A stretch of 64,000 nt of DNA from JAWLGZ01 sp041690635 (GTDB taxonomy: Bacteria; Pseudomonadota; Gammaproteobacteria; Thiohalomonadales; Thiohalomonadaceae): NCBI GenBank assembly GCA_041690635.1, contig JAWLGZ010000001.1, forward strand, positions 310,001-374,000, in the 5' to 3' direction. The notes beneath the pieces were generated by a model, which saw nothing but the letters and a program-made list of their open reading frames with translations, ran no database searches and was not told where the DNA came from. The translations under genes and the position numbers were made by a program. How positions within the stretch are numbered: the first letter of the stretch is position 1; the number at the start of each line of letters is the position of its first letter. Of the stretch, positions 42,006 through 51,994 are shown in pieces.

Positions 42006-43263
42006 GGTGCAGTTCCTGGCCCAACATCTCCGGGCAGACCAGGACCACCCCCTCCTCGGTGCGGTGGAAGCGCCGTGCATCCTCCTCCGGGTCCTCGCCA
42101 ATCACCGTGCCGGGGGGGATGTTGCACCCCTTGTCGATCACCGCTTTAGTGATCCGGCAGCGCTGGCCGATGGTCACATTCGGCAGCACCACCGAATCGT
42201 TCACCTGGGAGTAGGAGTTGATGCAAACGTTCGAGAACAGCAGCGAATGGCGCAGATAGGCGCCGGAAATGATGCAACCGCCCGAGACCATCGAATCCAC
42301 CGCCATACCGCGCCGGTCCTCATCGTCAAAGACAAACTTGGCCGGCGGAAGCTGTTCCTGGTAGGTCCAGATGGGCCACTCCTTGTTGTACAGGTTCAGC
42401 TCCGGTGTCACACCGATCAGCTCCATGTTGGCCGCCCAGTAGGCATCCACCGTGCCGACATCGCGCCAGTAGGCCTGGCGGCCGTTCTCCGGGTCGCGGT
42501 AGGGGTAGGCCATCACACGGTAGCGGTCGATGGCGTAGGGGATGATGTTCTTGCCGAAATCACGTGCCGATTCCGGGTCGTCCGCATCGCGAATGAGCTG
42601 GTCGTAAAGGAATTCGGTGTTGAAGACGTAGATGCCCATGGAAGCGAGCGCCATCTCCGGGTTTTCCGGCATGGGCTGGGGCGTGGGTGATTTCTCGACA
42701 AATCCGGTCACCTTCCAGTTTTCGTCCACCGCCATGACGCCGAACGCCTTCGCCTGCTCCAGCGTCACCTCGAAGCAGCCGATGGTCATGTCGGCGTTCT
42801 GCTCCACGTGGTAGGCGAGCATCGGACCGTAATCCATCTGATAGATGTGATCGCCGGCCAGTACCAGCACATATTCGGGCTGGTGCAGCCGAATAATGTC
42901 GAGATTCTGATAGACGGCGTCGGCGGTACCCGCGTACCAGCAGGCATCGATGCGCTGCTGTGCCGGCAATAACTCAACGAATTCACCGAGTTCCGCACGC
43001 TGAAAACTCCAGCCCAACTGACAGTGGCGGATCAACGAGTGGGCCTTGTACTGGGTGAGTATGCCGATGCGACGTATGCCCGAGTTGATACAGTTGGAGA
43101 GCGGGAAGTCGAGAATGCGGAATTTGCCGCCGAAGGGGACCGCTGGCTTGCAGCGCCATCTGGTGAGGTCCTTCAGCCGGGTGCCGCTGCCGCCGGCAAG
43201 AACCAGCGCAAGCGTGTCACGCGTGAGTCGGCTGACAAAGCGGGATGTTTTTCTTACGGGCAT
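41995..43263 (-). CDS. glgC: Glucose-1-phosphate adenylyltransferase
   Basis: A 422-aa ADP-glucose pyrophosphorylase. Evidence: LALVLAGGSGTRLKDLTRWR, CKPAVPFGGKFRILDFPLSN, VLVLAGDHIYQMDYGPML, GFVEKSPTP and the left-handed beta-helix end (ISGAYLRHSLLFSNVCINSY). It makes ADP-glucose from glucose-1-phosphate and ATP, the first committed step of glycogen synthesis. It is the first gene of a glgC-GH57-malQ operon and divergent from glgB. Confidence 0.96.
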   Translation of the reverse strand: MPVRKTSRFVSRLTRDTLALVLAGGSGTRLKDLTRWRCKPAVPFGGKFRILDFPLSNCINSGIRRIGILTQYKAHSLIRHCQLGWSFQRAELGEFVELLPAQQRIDACWYAGTADAVYQNLDIIRLHQPEYVLVLAGDHIYQMDYGPMLAYHVEQNADMTIGCFEVTLEQAKAFGVMAVDENWKVTGFVEKSPTPQPMPENPEMALASMGIYVFNTEFLYDQLIRDADDPESARDFGKNIIPYAIDRYRVMAYPYRDPENGRQAYWRDVGTVDAYWAANMELIGVTPELNLYNKEWPIWTYQEQLPPAKFVFDDEDRRGMAVDSMVSGGCIISGAYLRHSLLFSNVCINSYSQVNDSVVLPNVTIGQRCRITKAVIDKGCNIPPGTVIGEDPEEDARRFHRTEEGVVLVCPEMLGQELHHVR

Positions 43264-43512
43264 GCAACCCCCTAATCAAAAAAAGCGCTAACGTACTACT
43301 CGACCAACCGCAGAGGCCCCAACCACATTTCCGGAATGTGCGGCTCACGATGGCTGCCGGTTTGCTTATAGCACAGGTGTGTTACCGGTTGTCGTTACCC
43401 GTGCATTGAAACCCCAATACCCTCAAGCTAACGGCTTTGTGGCACAATTTCACGAGAATTCTCACCGGACAATCCCCGGTATCGATAAACCACAGACAAG
43501 GCGCGACCACTT
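43264..43512. promoter_or_regulatory. Divergent glgC / glgB promoter region
   Basis: About 250 bases separate the two divergent starts, so the glycogen genes are probably co-regulated from here. I see no clear operator, and the -10/-35 elements are not certain. Confidence 0.45.
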
Positions 43513-45687
43513 GTGACACCACCCGTCACCGCTGACCTCAAGAGAATTATCGAGGCACGTCACCATGATCCGTTTGCCGTGCTGGGGCGCCACCCGGCTC
43601 GGGAGGGCAGCGTAATCCGCTGTTTCCTGCCCGGCGCGGAGCAGGTCCATGTTGTCGGACTCGACAGCGATCTGCCGATGGAGCGCGTGCCCGGCTCCGA
43701 CCTTTTCGAATGGCGCGGGCCGGATGAGGTCATCCCTCAGCGCTACCAACTGCGCTGGCAGGATGCGTGGGGACACCTTCACACGTTGTACGACCCCTAC
43801 TGCTTCCCCCCCGCCCTGCCGGAGTTCGACCTGCACCTGTTTGGTGAAGGCAAACACCGGCACGCCTACCGTTTCATGGGCAGTCGCCCGCACAGTATAG
43901 ACGGGATCGAAGGGGTACTTTTCTCCACCTGGGCGCCCAATGCGGAACGGATCAGCGTGGTTGGCGACTTCAACCGCTGGGACGGACGCTGTCATCCCAT
44001 GCGCTCCCGCGGCGGTACCGGTGTCTGGGAGCTGTTCATCCCCGGTCTGGGCTCCGGAACCCTGTACAAGTTCGAAATCCGCAGCCGCGACAGCGGCAGC
44101 ATCCTGCTGAAAAGCGACCCTTACGGACGCCATTTCGAGTTGCGCCCCGCGACTGCCGCCTTGGTGGAGGGGGAGAGTGACTACGACTGGCAGGACGGCG
44201 ACTGGATGCAGCGCCGCCGTGGCGACAGTTGGCTCCATGCACCGATCTCCATCTACGAGGTGCATCTCGGTTCCTGGCAGCGCGACGAGCACGGCCACTT
44301 TCTCGACTACCGCACCCTGGCCCACCGGCTGGTGGAGTACGTCAAGGATCTGGGCTTTACCCACATCGAGTTACTACCCATCACCGAGCACCCCTTCGAC
44401 GGCTCGTGGGGCTACCAGGCCACCGGCTACTTCGCCCCCACCTGCCGCCACGGCACACCCGACGACTTCCGCTATTTCGTCGACCACTGCCACCGCAACG
44501 GCATCGGGGTAATCCTCGACTGGGTGCCTGCCCACTTCCCCAAGGATGCACACGCCCTGGCCCGGTTCGACGGCACCGCCCTCTACGAGCACGCGGACCC
44601 GCGCCTGGGCGAGCATCGCGACTGGGGCACACTGATCTTCAATTACGGCCGCAACGAGGTGAGGACGTTTCTGCTCTCCAGCGCCGTCTGCTGGCTGGAG
44701 GAGTTCCATCTCGACGGCCTGCGAGTGGATGCGGTCGCTTCCATGCTCTACCTGGACTACTCGCGCAATCCGGGCGAGTGGGTACCCAACCGCCACGGCG
44801 GCAACGAGAACCTGGAGGCCATCGACTTCCTCCGCGAGTTGAACGCCGTGGTCCACGAGAGCTTCCCCGGCGCGCTGATGATGGCGGAGGAGTCGACCGC
44901 CTGGCCCAAGGTGTCACGCCCCACCTGGGACGGCGGGCTCGGCTTTTCCATGAAGTGGAACATGGGGTGGATGAACGACACCCTGGAGTACATCCACCGC
45001 GAGCCGGTCCACCGCAAGTACCACCACGACAAGCTCACCTTCGGGCTGCTCTACGCCTTCTCCGAGAACTTCATCCTGCCCTTCTCCCATGATGAAGTGG
45101 TGCACATGAAGCGCTCGATGCTGGACAAGATGCCTGGCGACGACTGGCAGCGTTTTGCCAACCTGCGGCTGCTCTACACCTATCTGTTCACCCAGCCCGG
45201 CAAGAAGCTGCTGTTCATGGGCAACGAGTTCGCCCACGGCCGGGAGTGGAGTTGTGAACACCCGCTCGACTGGTACCTGCTCGACTACCATGCGCAGCGT
45301 GGCGTGCAGCGGGCCGTCGGTGACCTGAACCGCCTCTACCGGGAACTGCCCGCCCTGCACCGTTTCGATTTTGAGGGCCGGGGATTCGAGTGGGTCGAGT
45401 GCAATGACGGCGACCACTCACTGCTCAGCTACGTGCGCCGCGACGAGCACGGTGCGGTGGTGGTGGCGCTCAACTTCACCCCGGTACCGCGCCGCGGTTA
45501 CCGGCTTGGGGTTCCCGGTCCCGGCCGTTACCGCGAGGTCTTCAACTCCGATTCGGAATACTACGGCGGCAGCAATATGGGAAACGGACTGGGAGCCAAC
45601 GCCGAACAGGTACCCTGGATGGACCGCCCCTGGTCGGTGGTCATCGACCTGCCGCCGCTCGCCGGCATCGTCCTCCGCCCCGAGTGA
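43513..45687 (+). CDS. glgB: 1,4-alpha-glucan branching enzyme
   Basis: A 724-aa GH13 enzyme, the usual length. A CBM48 domain (TWAPNAERISVVGDFNRWDG) precedes the barrel. Catalytic motifs: YQATGYFAPTCRHGTPDDFR, LDGLRVDAVASMLYLDYSR (nucleophile Asp), ALMMAEESTAWPKV (acid/base Glu) and LPFSHDEVVHMKRSML. It introduces alpha-1,6 branches in glycogen. The first codon is a GTG at 43513. Confidence 0.96.
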   Translation: MTPPVTADLKRIIEARHHDPFAVLGRHPAREGSVIRCFLPGAEQVHVVGLDSDLPMERVPGSDLFEWRGPDEVIPQRYQLRWQDAWGHLHTLYDPYCFPPALPEFDLHLFGEGKHRHAYRFMGSRPHSIDGIEGVLFSTWAPNAERISVVGDFNRWDGRCHPMRSRGGTGVWELFIPGLGSGTLYKFEIRSRDSGSILLKSDPYGRHFELRPATAALVEGESDYDWQDGDWMQRRRGDSWLHAPISIYEVHLGSWQRDEHGHFLDYRTLAHRLVEYVKDLGFTHIELLPITEHPFDGSWGYQATGYFAPTCRHGTPDDFRYFVDHCHRNGIGVILDWVPAHFPKDAHALARFDGTALYEHADPRLGEHRDWGTLIFNYGRNEVRTFLLSSAVCWLEEFHLDGLRVDAVASMLYLDYSRNPGEWVPNRHGGNENLEAIDFLRELNAVVHESFPGALMMAEESTAWPKVSRPTWDGGLGFSMKWNMGWMNDTLEYIHREPVHRKYHHDKLTFGLLYAFSENFILPFSHDEVVHMKRSMLDKMPGDDWQRFANLRLLYTYLFTQPGKKLLFMGNEFAHGREWSCEHPLDWYLLDYHAQRGVQRAVGDLNRLYRELPALHRFDFEGRGFEWVECNDGDHSLLSYVRRDEHGAVVVALNFTPVPRRGYRLGVPGPGRYREVFNSDSEYYGGSNMGNGLGANAEQVPWMDRPWSVVIDLPPLAGIVLRPE

Positions 45688-45690
45688 ACC

Positions 45691-45807
45691 ATTCGCCCGC
45701 GGGGGCGGGCTCCTACAACAGTCCTGTGGGAGCCCGGCCCTCCGGGCGAACAGCGGCGAAGCCGCTTCATCTCGCTCACCAATTCGCCCGCGGGGGCGGG
45801 CTCCTAC
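45691..45807. repeat. REP-like repeats (ATTCGCCCGCGGGGGCGGGCTCCTAC), BIME-like group
   Basis: A 26-base sequence at 45691 and again at 45782, with an inverted relative (TGTGGGAGCCCGGCCCTCCG) at 45725-45744 between them. Another copy is at 59238. The paired inverted form can fold into a large stem-loop after glgB and may stabilise or terminate the mRNA. Such REP elements are common in gammaproteobacteria. Confidence 0.8.
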
Positions 45808-45851
45808 GCCGGCACTGACCGTGGGCTGCGGGGCACCCCGCAGGGCGACCC

Positions 45852-47501
45852 CTACGTCTGCATTCGAGGGGATTTGTAGTAGTTGATGAGGCCGTTGGTG
45901 GAGGCGTCGTGGCCGGTGACCGGCGTCTCCCCCTCCAGCTCCGGCAGGATCACGCCGGCCAGCTGTTTGCCCAGTTCCACCCCCCACTGATCGTAGGAGT
46001 TCACACCCCAGATCACCCCCTGGACGAAGATTTTGTGCTCGTAGAGGGCGATGAGCGCGCCGAGGGTGCGCGGGGTCAGTCTGCGGAAGAGGATCGAGTT
46101 GCTCGGGCGGTTGCCCGGGAATACACGGTGTGGCAGCAGCTTTTCGATGGCGGCCTCCGGCATCCCGCTCCGCACCATCTCCTCCCGTACCTCGTCTGCT
46201 GTCTTGCCGCGCATCAGCGCCTCGCCCTGGGCGAAGACGTTGGCGAGCAGAATCCGGTGGTGATTACCGATGGGGTTCTGCGACTCCACCGGGGCGAGAA
46301 AGTCGACCGGGATCAGCTTGGTGCCCTGGTGGATGAGCTGGTAGAAGGCGTGCTGTCCGTTGGTGCCCGGTTCGCCCCAGATCACCGGCCCCGTACCGTA
46401 GTCCACCGGCTCGCCGTCGCGGGTCACCCGCTTGCCGTTGCTCTCCATATCCCCCTGCTGAAAGTAGGCGGGGAAGCGGTGCAGGTACTGGTCATAGGGG
46501 AGGATGGCGTGGGTCTCGGCGCCGAAGAAGTTGCCGTACCACACCCCGAGCAGCGCCAGGATGACCGGCAGGTTCTCCTCGAACGGCGCCGCGCGGAAGT
46601 GGTTGTCCATGGCGTGGGCGCCGTCCAGCAGCGCCTCGAAGTTCTCCATGCCGATGAACAGGACGATGGAGAGGCCGATGGCGGACCAGAGGGAGTAGCG
46701 GCCGCCGACCCAGTCCCAGAACTCGAACATGTTGGCGGTGTCGATGCCGAACGCGCCCACCCCATCGGCGTTGGTGGAGACCGCGACGAAGTGCTTCGCC
46801 ACCGCCGCCTCCTCCCCCAGTGCCTCCACCAGCCAGCGGCGCGCGGTGTGGGCGTTGGTCAGGGTCTCCTGGGTGGTGAAGGTCTTGGAGGAGACCACGA
46901 ACAGGGTGGTTTCCGGGTCGAGCCGCTTGAGGGTCTCGGCGATCTGGGTGCCGTCCACGTTGGAGACAAAGTGGACCGCCAGCTCCGGATGGCCATAGGG
47001 GCGAAGCGCCTCGGTCACCATCACCGGCCCCAGGTCGGAACCGCCGATGCCGATGTTCACCACATCGGAGATGCGCTTGCCGGTGTGGCCCTTCCATTCG
47101 CCGCGGCGCACCCGCTCGGAGAAGCCATGCATCTTCTCCAGCACGGCTCGCACGCCCGGCATCACATCCGTACCGTCCACATAGACCGGTGAATCGCTCC
47201 GGTTGCGCAGCGCCACGTGCAGCACGGCCCGCTCTTCGGTGTTGTTGATCTTCTCACCGGCGAACATTCTTTCCCGCCAGCCGGCCACCTCCCGCTCGCG
47301 GGCCAGGTCGAACAGCAGCGCCATGGTCTCCGGCGTCACCCGGTTTTTCGAATAGTCGAGCAGGATCTCTTCGAAGCGCACCGAGAAGGCGTCGAACCGG
47401 TCCGGCTCGGCGGCGAACAGATCGCGCATGTGGATATCCACCACCTTGGCGTGGTGCGCCTTGAGCGCCTTCCAGGCGGAGGTGTCAGTCAGCTTGGACA
47501 T
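45852..47501 (-). CDS. pgi: Glucose-6-phosphate isomerase
   Basis: A 549-aa PGI. Evidence: VNIGIGGSDLGPVMVTEALR, FVVSSKTFTTQETL, DWVGGRYSLWSAIGLSIVLF, WGEPGTNGQHAFYQLIHQGT and the C-terminal NSYDQWGVELGKQLA signature. It interconverts glucose-6-phosphate and fructose-6-phosphate. It links the glycogen genes with the zwf/gnd pair. Confidence 0.96.
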   Translation of the reverse strand: MSKLTDTSAWKALKAHHAKVVDIHMRDLFAAEPDRFDAFSVRFEEILLDYSKNRVTPETMALLFDLAREREVAGWRERMFAGEKINNTEERAVLHVALRNRSDSPVYVDGTDVMPGVRAVLEKMHGFSERVRRGEWKGHTGKRISDVVNIGIGGSDLGPVMVTEALRPYGHPELAVHFVSNVDGTQIAETLKRLDPETTLFVVSSKTFTTQETLTNAHTARRWLVEALGEEAAVAKHFVAVSTNADGVGAFGIDTANMFEFWDWVGGRYSLWSAIGLSIVLFIGMENFEALLDGAHAMDNHFRAAPFEENLPVILALLGVWYGNFFGAETHAILPYDQYLHRFPAYFQQGDMESNGKRVTRDGEPVDYGTGPVIWGEPGTNGQHAFYQLIHQGTKLIPVDFLAPVESQNPIGNHHRILLANVFAQGEALMRGKTADEVREEMVRSGMPEAAIEKLLPHRVFPGNRPSNSILFRRLTPRTLGALIALYEHKIFVQGVIWGVNSYDQWGVELGKQLAGVILPELEGETPVTGHDASTNGLINYYKSPRMQT

Positions 47502-47519
47502 TGTGTACTCCCCAAATAA

Positions 47520-47562
47520 AGGATCTCAACGCAGAGGGCGCAGAGGAAGCAGAGAAAGCAAG
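47520..47562 (+). repeat. CGCAGAGG-type dispersed repeat
   Basis: A CAACGCAGAGGGCGCAGAGG-type run before pgi, related to runs at 49249-49278 (plus) and 49410-49440 (inverted). Short repeats of this type are often spread through intergenic regions of gammaproteobacteria. Confidence 0.55.
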
Positions 47563-47743
47563 AAAAACATCGGCTCACCACAAAATTTGTACAAACGGCC
47601 CTGCCTTCTCCCCAACGGACGAGAACACAGGAATCTCGAACAGCGTTTGCTCCGCGACCTCTCGGCAACTGCTCCCTGCGTTGCTCTACCTCCTGCATCC
47701 GTGCAGTCGTGCGCCCTCTGCGGCGATCAGCTGTTGAATTCGT

Positions 47744-49219
47744 TCAGTCGTCCGGCCCGGTCAGCGCGTTGCGCCACTCCTGGTCGTCGCGGTCGAAGAT
47801 GCGCTCCGCCTCGCTGGGTCCCCAGGAGCCGGCCGGGTAGGTATGAATGTAGTCCCGCTCGGTGGCCCACACCTTGAGGATCGGGTCCACCACCTCCCAG
47901 GCCCAACGCACCTCGTCGTAACGCAGGAAGAGGGAGTGGTCCCCCTCAATCACGTCGAGCAGCAGCGCCTCGTAGGCGTCAAGCTGCTTGCCGGCGCCGT
48001 AGCCCGCATCCAGATAGGTGGTGCGGGTCTGCATGTCCAGGCCCGGCGCCTTGATCTGCAACTCCGCCCGCAGGCACTCCTGGGGCTGGATCCCGAGCAG
48101 GATCCAGTTGGGTCGCAGCTGCTCGATATGGGTCTTGCGGAAGAGCTGTTGCGGCGGATGCTTGAAACGGATGGAGATCATAGACAGGTTCTCCGCCATC
48201 CGTTTGCCGGTGCGGATGTAGAACGGCACGTTGCGCCAGCGCCAGTTGTCGATATAGAGCTTGATGGAGGCGTAGGTCTCGGTGACGCTGTTGGCGGCAA
48301 CGCCGGGCTCCTCCAGATAGCCGCCCACCCGCTGGCTGTCTGCCATGCCGCGGGTGTACTGGGCGCGAAAGGCGTGGGCGTGCACGGCGCTGCGGGGGAT
48401 GGGGCGGATCGACTTCAGCACCTTCACCTTCTCGTCGCGCAGCGACTCCGCATCCATGCTGGCCGGCGGCTCCATCGCCACCATGGTCAGCATCTGCAGC
48501 AGGTGGCTCTGCAGCATGTCGCGCAGGGCACCGGCGCTCTCGTAGTAGTCGGCACGGGTCTCGATGCCCTGCGACTCGGCGTGGGTGATCTGGACGTGGT
48601 CGATGTAGTTGCGGTTCCAGAGCGGCTCCATCATCAGGTTGGCGAAGCGGAACACCAGCACGTTCTGTACCGTGTTCTTGCCCAGGTAGTGGTCGATGCG
48701 GAACAGCTGCTCCTCCTGGTAATTGCGGTGCAGGCGCTCCTCCAGCATCTGCGCGCTCTCCAGGTCGTAGCCGAACGGCTTCTCGATCACCAGCCGCCGC
48801 CACCCGCGCTCCTGGAGATGCAGCCCGGTCGCCGCCAGGTTGTCGCTCACCACGCCGAAGTCGGCGGGCGGAATGGCCATGTAGTAGACGACGTTGTCGG
48901 AGTAGTCGTCGTTCTCCTCGATGAGGTGCTTGAGCTGCTCGTAGGTCCGCACATCCTCCAGGTCGCCCCGCAGATAGCGCAGCCGGCGGCGGAAGCGTGC
49001 ACACACCTCCTCGTTCAGCCCGGTGCGCGCCTTGGGGGCCAGCGCCTCGCGCACGTGGTCCCCCCACTGGTCATCGCTCCAGTCGCGCCGGCCGATACCG
49101 AGAATAGCCATGTGCCCCGGCAGCTTGCCCGCCTCCTCCAGGTGATAGAGCGCAGGCAGCAGCTTGTTACGGGAGAGGTTGCCGGTGGCGCCGAAGATCA
49201 CGAAGGTGCAGGGTTCCAT
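47744..49219 (-). CDS. zwf: Glucose-6-phosphate 1-dehydrogenase
   Basis: A 491-aa enzyme from ATG 49219 (a TTG six bases earlier is less likely; AGGAG sits nine bases before the ATG). Evidence: CTFVIFGATGNLSRNKLLPA (nucleotide binding), LVIEKPFGYDLESAQ, LFRIDHYLGKNTVQN (substrate-binding and catalytic His) and NVPFYIRTGKRMAE. First step of the oxidative pentose phosphate path. Confidence 0.96.
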   Translation of the reverse strand: MEPCTFVIFGATGNLSRNKLLPALYHLEEAGKLPGHMAILGIGRRDWSDDQWGDHVREALAPKARTGLNEEVCARFRRRLRYLRGDLEDVRTYEQLKHLIEENDDYSDNVVYYMAIPPADFGVVSDNLAATGLHLQERGWRRLVIEKPFGYDLESAQMLEERLHRNYQEEQLFRIDHYLGKNTVQNVLVFRFANLMMEPLWNRNYIDHVQITHAESQGIETRADYYESAGALRDMLQSHLLQMLTMVAMEPPASMDAESLRDEKVKVLKSIRPIPRSAVHAHAFRAQYTRGMADSQRVGGYLEEPGVAANSVTETYASIKLYIDNWRWRNVPFYIRTGKRMAENLSMISIRFKHPPQQLFRKTHIEQLRPNWILLGIQPQECLRAELQIKAPGLDMQTRTTYLDAGYGAGKQLDAYEALLLDVIEGDHSLFLRYDEVRWAWEVVDPILKVWATERDYIHTYPAGSWGPSEAERIFDRDDQEWRNALTGPDD

Positions 49220-49248
49220 CAGCAAATACTCCTACATAAAAACCGATT

Positions 49249-49440
49249 CACCGCAGAGGACGCAGAGAGCGCAGAGAACTTCCAACTCGACTCCGGATTA
49301 CGGTGAAAAATGGAATCCTGCCGCGAATTGAAAGGTCGGTCACGCCTCGGATGGCGCTCCGACCGGGTGCACCCATGAATGGCCGCGAATGGATTTGCAC
49401 ATGCTTTCCCTCTGCGACCTCCGCGTCCTCTGCGGTGATC
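49249..49440. repeat. Inverted CGCAGAGG-type repeats between zwf and gnd
   Basis: ACCGCAGAGGACGCAGAGAG at 49249 and the inverted CCTCCGCGTCCTCTGCGGTG at 49417 face each other across about 150 non-coding bases, like a small miniature element or extended inverted repeat. Related to the run at 47520. Confidence 0.6.
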
Positions 49441-49444
49441 ATCT

Positions 49445-50353
49445 TTACCGCTTCTGGACGGCATGGCCGCCGAAGGCGTTGCGCATCATGGCGAGCAGCC
49501 GCGCGGGATAGCCTTCCGCATCCTGACTGGTGAAACGCATCTGCAGCGCCAGGCTCATCACCGGGGTGGCGACCCCCTGTTCGATTCCCTCGATGGCGGT
49601 CCAGCGCCCCTCGCCGGAGTCGGCCACGTAGGGTTCGATATTCCCGAGTTCCTGATCGGCTGCCAGCGCCTCGGCGGTGAGATCGAGCAGCCAGCTCCGC
49701 ACCACCGAACCGTGACGCCACAGCTCGGCAATCTGCGCTAGGTCGAGGCCGAACTCCTGCTTGCCGCGCATCAGCGCGAACCCCTCGGCAAACGCCTGCA
49801 TCATGCCGTACTCGATGCCGTTATGAATCATCTTGGTGAAGTGGCCCGCCCCCACCGGCCCCACATGCACCCAACCGCGGTCCGGAGCGGGCGCCAGCAC
49901 CCTGAGCGCCGGCTCCAGCACCGCAAGCGTCTCGGGCGTGCCGCCCACCATCAGGCAGTAACCGTTGTCGAGCCCCCAGACCCCGCCCGAGGTGCCCGCG
50001 TCGGCGAAACCGATGCCGAGTGCCGCCAGTTTGGCACCATGCCGCTCGGAATCGTGGTAGTTGGCATTCCCGCCGTCGACGACGATGTCACCCGGCTCCA
50101 GCAGGTCGGCGATGTCCCGGATCGCCTGTTCGGTGGCCTCGCCGGCCGGCAGCATGAGCCAGACCACGCGCGGGGCGGAAAGTTTGGAGACCGCATCCCC
50201 CAGGCTTTCGGCGGGGATCACCCCCTCCTCATCAGCCAGCTGCCGGGTGACGGCGGGCGAGCGGTTATAGCCGACCACCTCGATACCGCCCCGCCGCAGA
50301 CGGCGGGCCATGTTGCCGCCCATCCGCCCCAGTCCGACCATCGCCAAGCGCAT
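49445..50353 (-). CDS. gnd: 6-phosphogluconate dehydrogenase (decarboxylating), short form
   Basis: A 302-aa enzyme of the short (about 300-aa) class. Evidence: MRLAMVGLGRMGGNMARRLR (dinucleotide fold), VDGGNANYHDSERH, GFADAGTSGGVWGLDNGYCL and VGAGHFTKMIHNGIEYGMMQ (catalytic Lys). It converts 6-phosphogluconate to ribulose-5-phosphate. It is preceded on the minus strand by a divergent glgA promoter region. Confidence 0.95.
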   Translation of the reverse strand: MRLAMVGLGRMGGNMARRLRRGGIEVVGYNRSPAVTRQLADEEGVIPAESLGDAVSKLSAPRVVWLMLPAGEATEQAIRDIADLLEPGDIVVDGGNANYHDSERHGAKLAALGIGFADAGTSGGVWGLDNGYCLMVGGTPETLAVLEPALRVLAPAPDRGWVHVGPVGAGHFTKMIHNGIEYGMMQAFAEGFALMRGKQEFGLDLAQIAELWRHGSVVRSWLLDLTAEALAADQELGNIEPYVADSGEGRWTAIEGIEQGVATPVMSLALQMRFTSQDAEGYPARLLAMMRNAFGGHAVQKR

Positions 50354-50474
50354 TCCGACCTCCCGGTAAAGACTGGTTTATTGACCGATTCCTAGAGTAA
50401 CGTAATAACTGTTAAATGTAGTCGGGCGATCGACGGCCCCGTCGAACGCCGGGAATGCGGAAAAGAACCCCCCA

Positions 50475-51935
50475 ATGCCCAACATACTCTTCGCCACCAG
50501 CGAGGCGCAGCCCCTGGTCAAGACCGGCGGCCTCGGTGACGTCAGTGGCAGCCTACCCGCAGCACTGCGTGAGCTGGATAATGCTGTCCGCGTCGTGCTG
50601 CCCGCCTACCGGGAGGTGCTGCGCAAGATCGACGGTCTGAAGATCGCGGCGGTTTTCATCCCCACCGGCGAGAGCGAGCCGGTGCGGCTGCTCGAGGCGG
50701 AGATGCCGGACAGCGGCGTTCCCCTGTGGCTGATCGACTCGCCGCGCCACTTTGACCGTGACGGCGGCCCCTACGGCAACAACGGCGGTGACTGGCCCGA
50801 CAATGCCGAGCGCTACGCCCTGTTTGCCCGGGCGGTGGTGGACCTGGCGCTGGACCGGGTCGGCAGCGGCTGGCGTGCCGACGTGGTGCACTGCAACGAC
50901 TGGCAGACCGGGCTCATCCCCGCCCTGCTCTCCCGCGAACCGAAGCGCCCCGGCACCGTGTTCACCATCCACAACCTGGCCTACCAGGGGGTATTCGACA
51001 GCGACACCTTTACCCGCCTGCGGCTGCCGCCGGAGCTGTGGCACCCGGAGGGACTGGAGTTCTACGGCGACCTCTCCTTCATCAAGGGAGGGCTCGCCTA
51101 CGCCGACTGGATCACCACGGTCAGTCCCACCTACGCCGGGGAGATCCGTACCGAGCAGTTCGGGTACGGGCTGCAGGGGCTGCTCGAACATCGGGCGACG
51201 CACCTGCGAGGAATCCTGAACGGGGTGGATTACACCATCTGGGATCCCGCCAACGATACCCTCATCCCTCAGCAGTACGATGCCGGGCGTTTCGACCTGA
51301 AGGCGGCCAACAAGCGAGCGCTGCAGGAGCGGCTCGGGCTGCCGCAGGCGGATGTGCCGGTAATCGGACTGGTCAGCCGACTGGTGGAGCAGAAGGGGAT
51401 CGATCTGGTGCTCGGCGCCATTCCCCATCTGTTCCATGTACCGGTTCAGCTGGCGGTGCTCGGCGGCGGCGAGGAACACCTTGAAGAGGGATTCCGCAAG
51501 CTGGCCGCCACCTGGCCGGAGCACGTGGGAGTGCATATCGGTTACGACGAGCGCTGCGCCCACCTGATCGAGGCGGGTGCCGACATGTTCCTCATGCCGT
51601 CGCGCTTCGAGCCCTGCGGCCTCAACCAGATCTACAGCCTGCGCTACGGCACCGTGCCCATCGTGCGGCGCACCGGCGGGCTCGCTGACACGGTGGTGGA
51701 CGCCACTGAAGAGCAGCTGGCGAACGGTTCGGCCACGGGTTTCGTGTTCGAACAGCCGGCCATCGGCGAGCTGCTGGGGGCGCTCAGCCGCGCCCTGGAG
51801 CTGTATGCCGACAGGCCGCGCTGGCGCACTCTGGCTGCCGCCGGGATGGCGCAGGATTACAGCTGGGAGAAGAGCGCGCGCCACTACCTGGAGGTCTACG
51901 ACCAGGCGATCGCGGCAGCCGCCACCCAACCCTGA
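50475..51935 (+). CDS. glgA: Glycogen synthase (ADP-glucose type)
   Basis: A 486-aa GT5 enzyme. Evidence: ILFATSEAQPLVKTGGLGDV (ADP-glucose-binding KTGGL), VVHCNDWQTGLIPALL, FTIHNLAYQGVF and FLMPSRFEPCGLNQIYSLRY with a GGLADTVVD end. It elongates alpha-1,4-glucan from the ADP-glucose made by GlgC. Confidence 0.96.
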   Translation: MPNILFATSEAQPLVKTGGLGDVSGSLPAALRELDNAVRVVLPAYREVLRKIDGLKIAAVFIPTGESEPVRLLEAEMPDSGVPLWLIDSPRHFDRDGGPYGNNGGDWPDNAERYALFARAVVDLALDRVGSGWRADVVHCNDWQTGLIPALLSREPKRPGTVFTIHNLAYQGVFDSDTFTRLRLPPELWHPEGLEFYGDLSFIKGGLAYADWITTVSPTYAGEIRTEQFGYGLQGLLEHRATHLRGILNGVDYTIWDPANDTLIPQQYDAGRFDLKAANKRALQERLGLPQADVPVIGLVSRLVEQKGIDLVLGAIPHLFHVPVQLAVLGGGEEHLEEGFRKLAATWPEHVGVHIGYDERCAHLIEAGADMFLMPSRFEPCGLNQIYSLRYGTVPIVRRTGGLADTVVDATEEQLANGSATGFVFEQPAIGELLGALSRALELYADRPRWRTLAAAGMAQDYSWEKSARHYLEVYDQAIAAAATQP

Positions 51936-51994
51936 TATAATGCGGCGCTTCGCCCGGCGCTCTGCCGCGAAATCGGTTGAAATTCCAAACTCCC

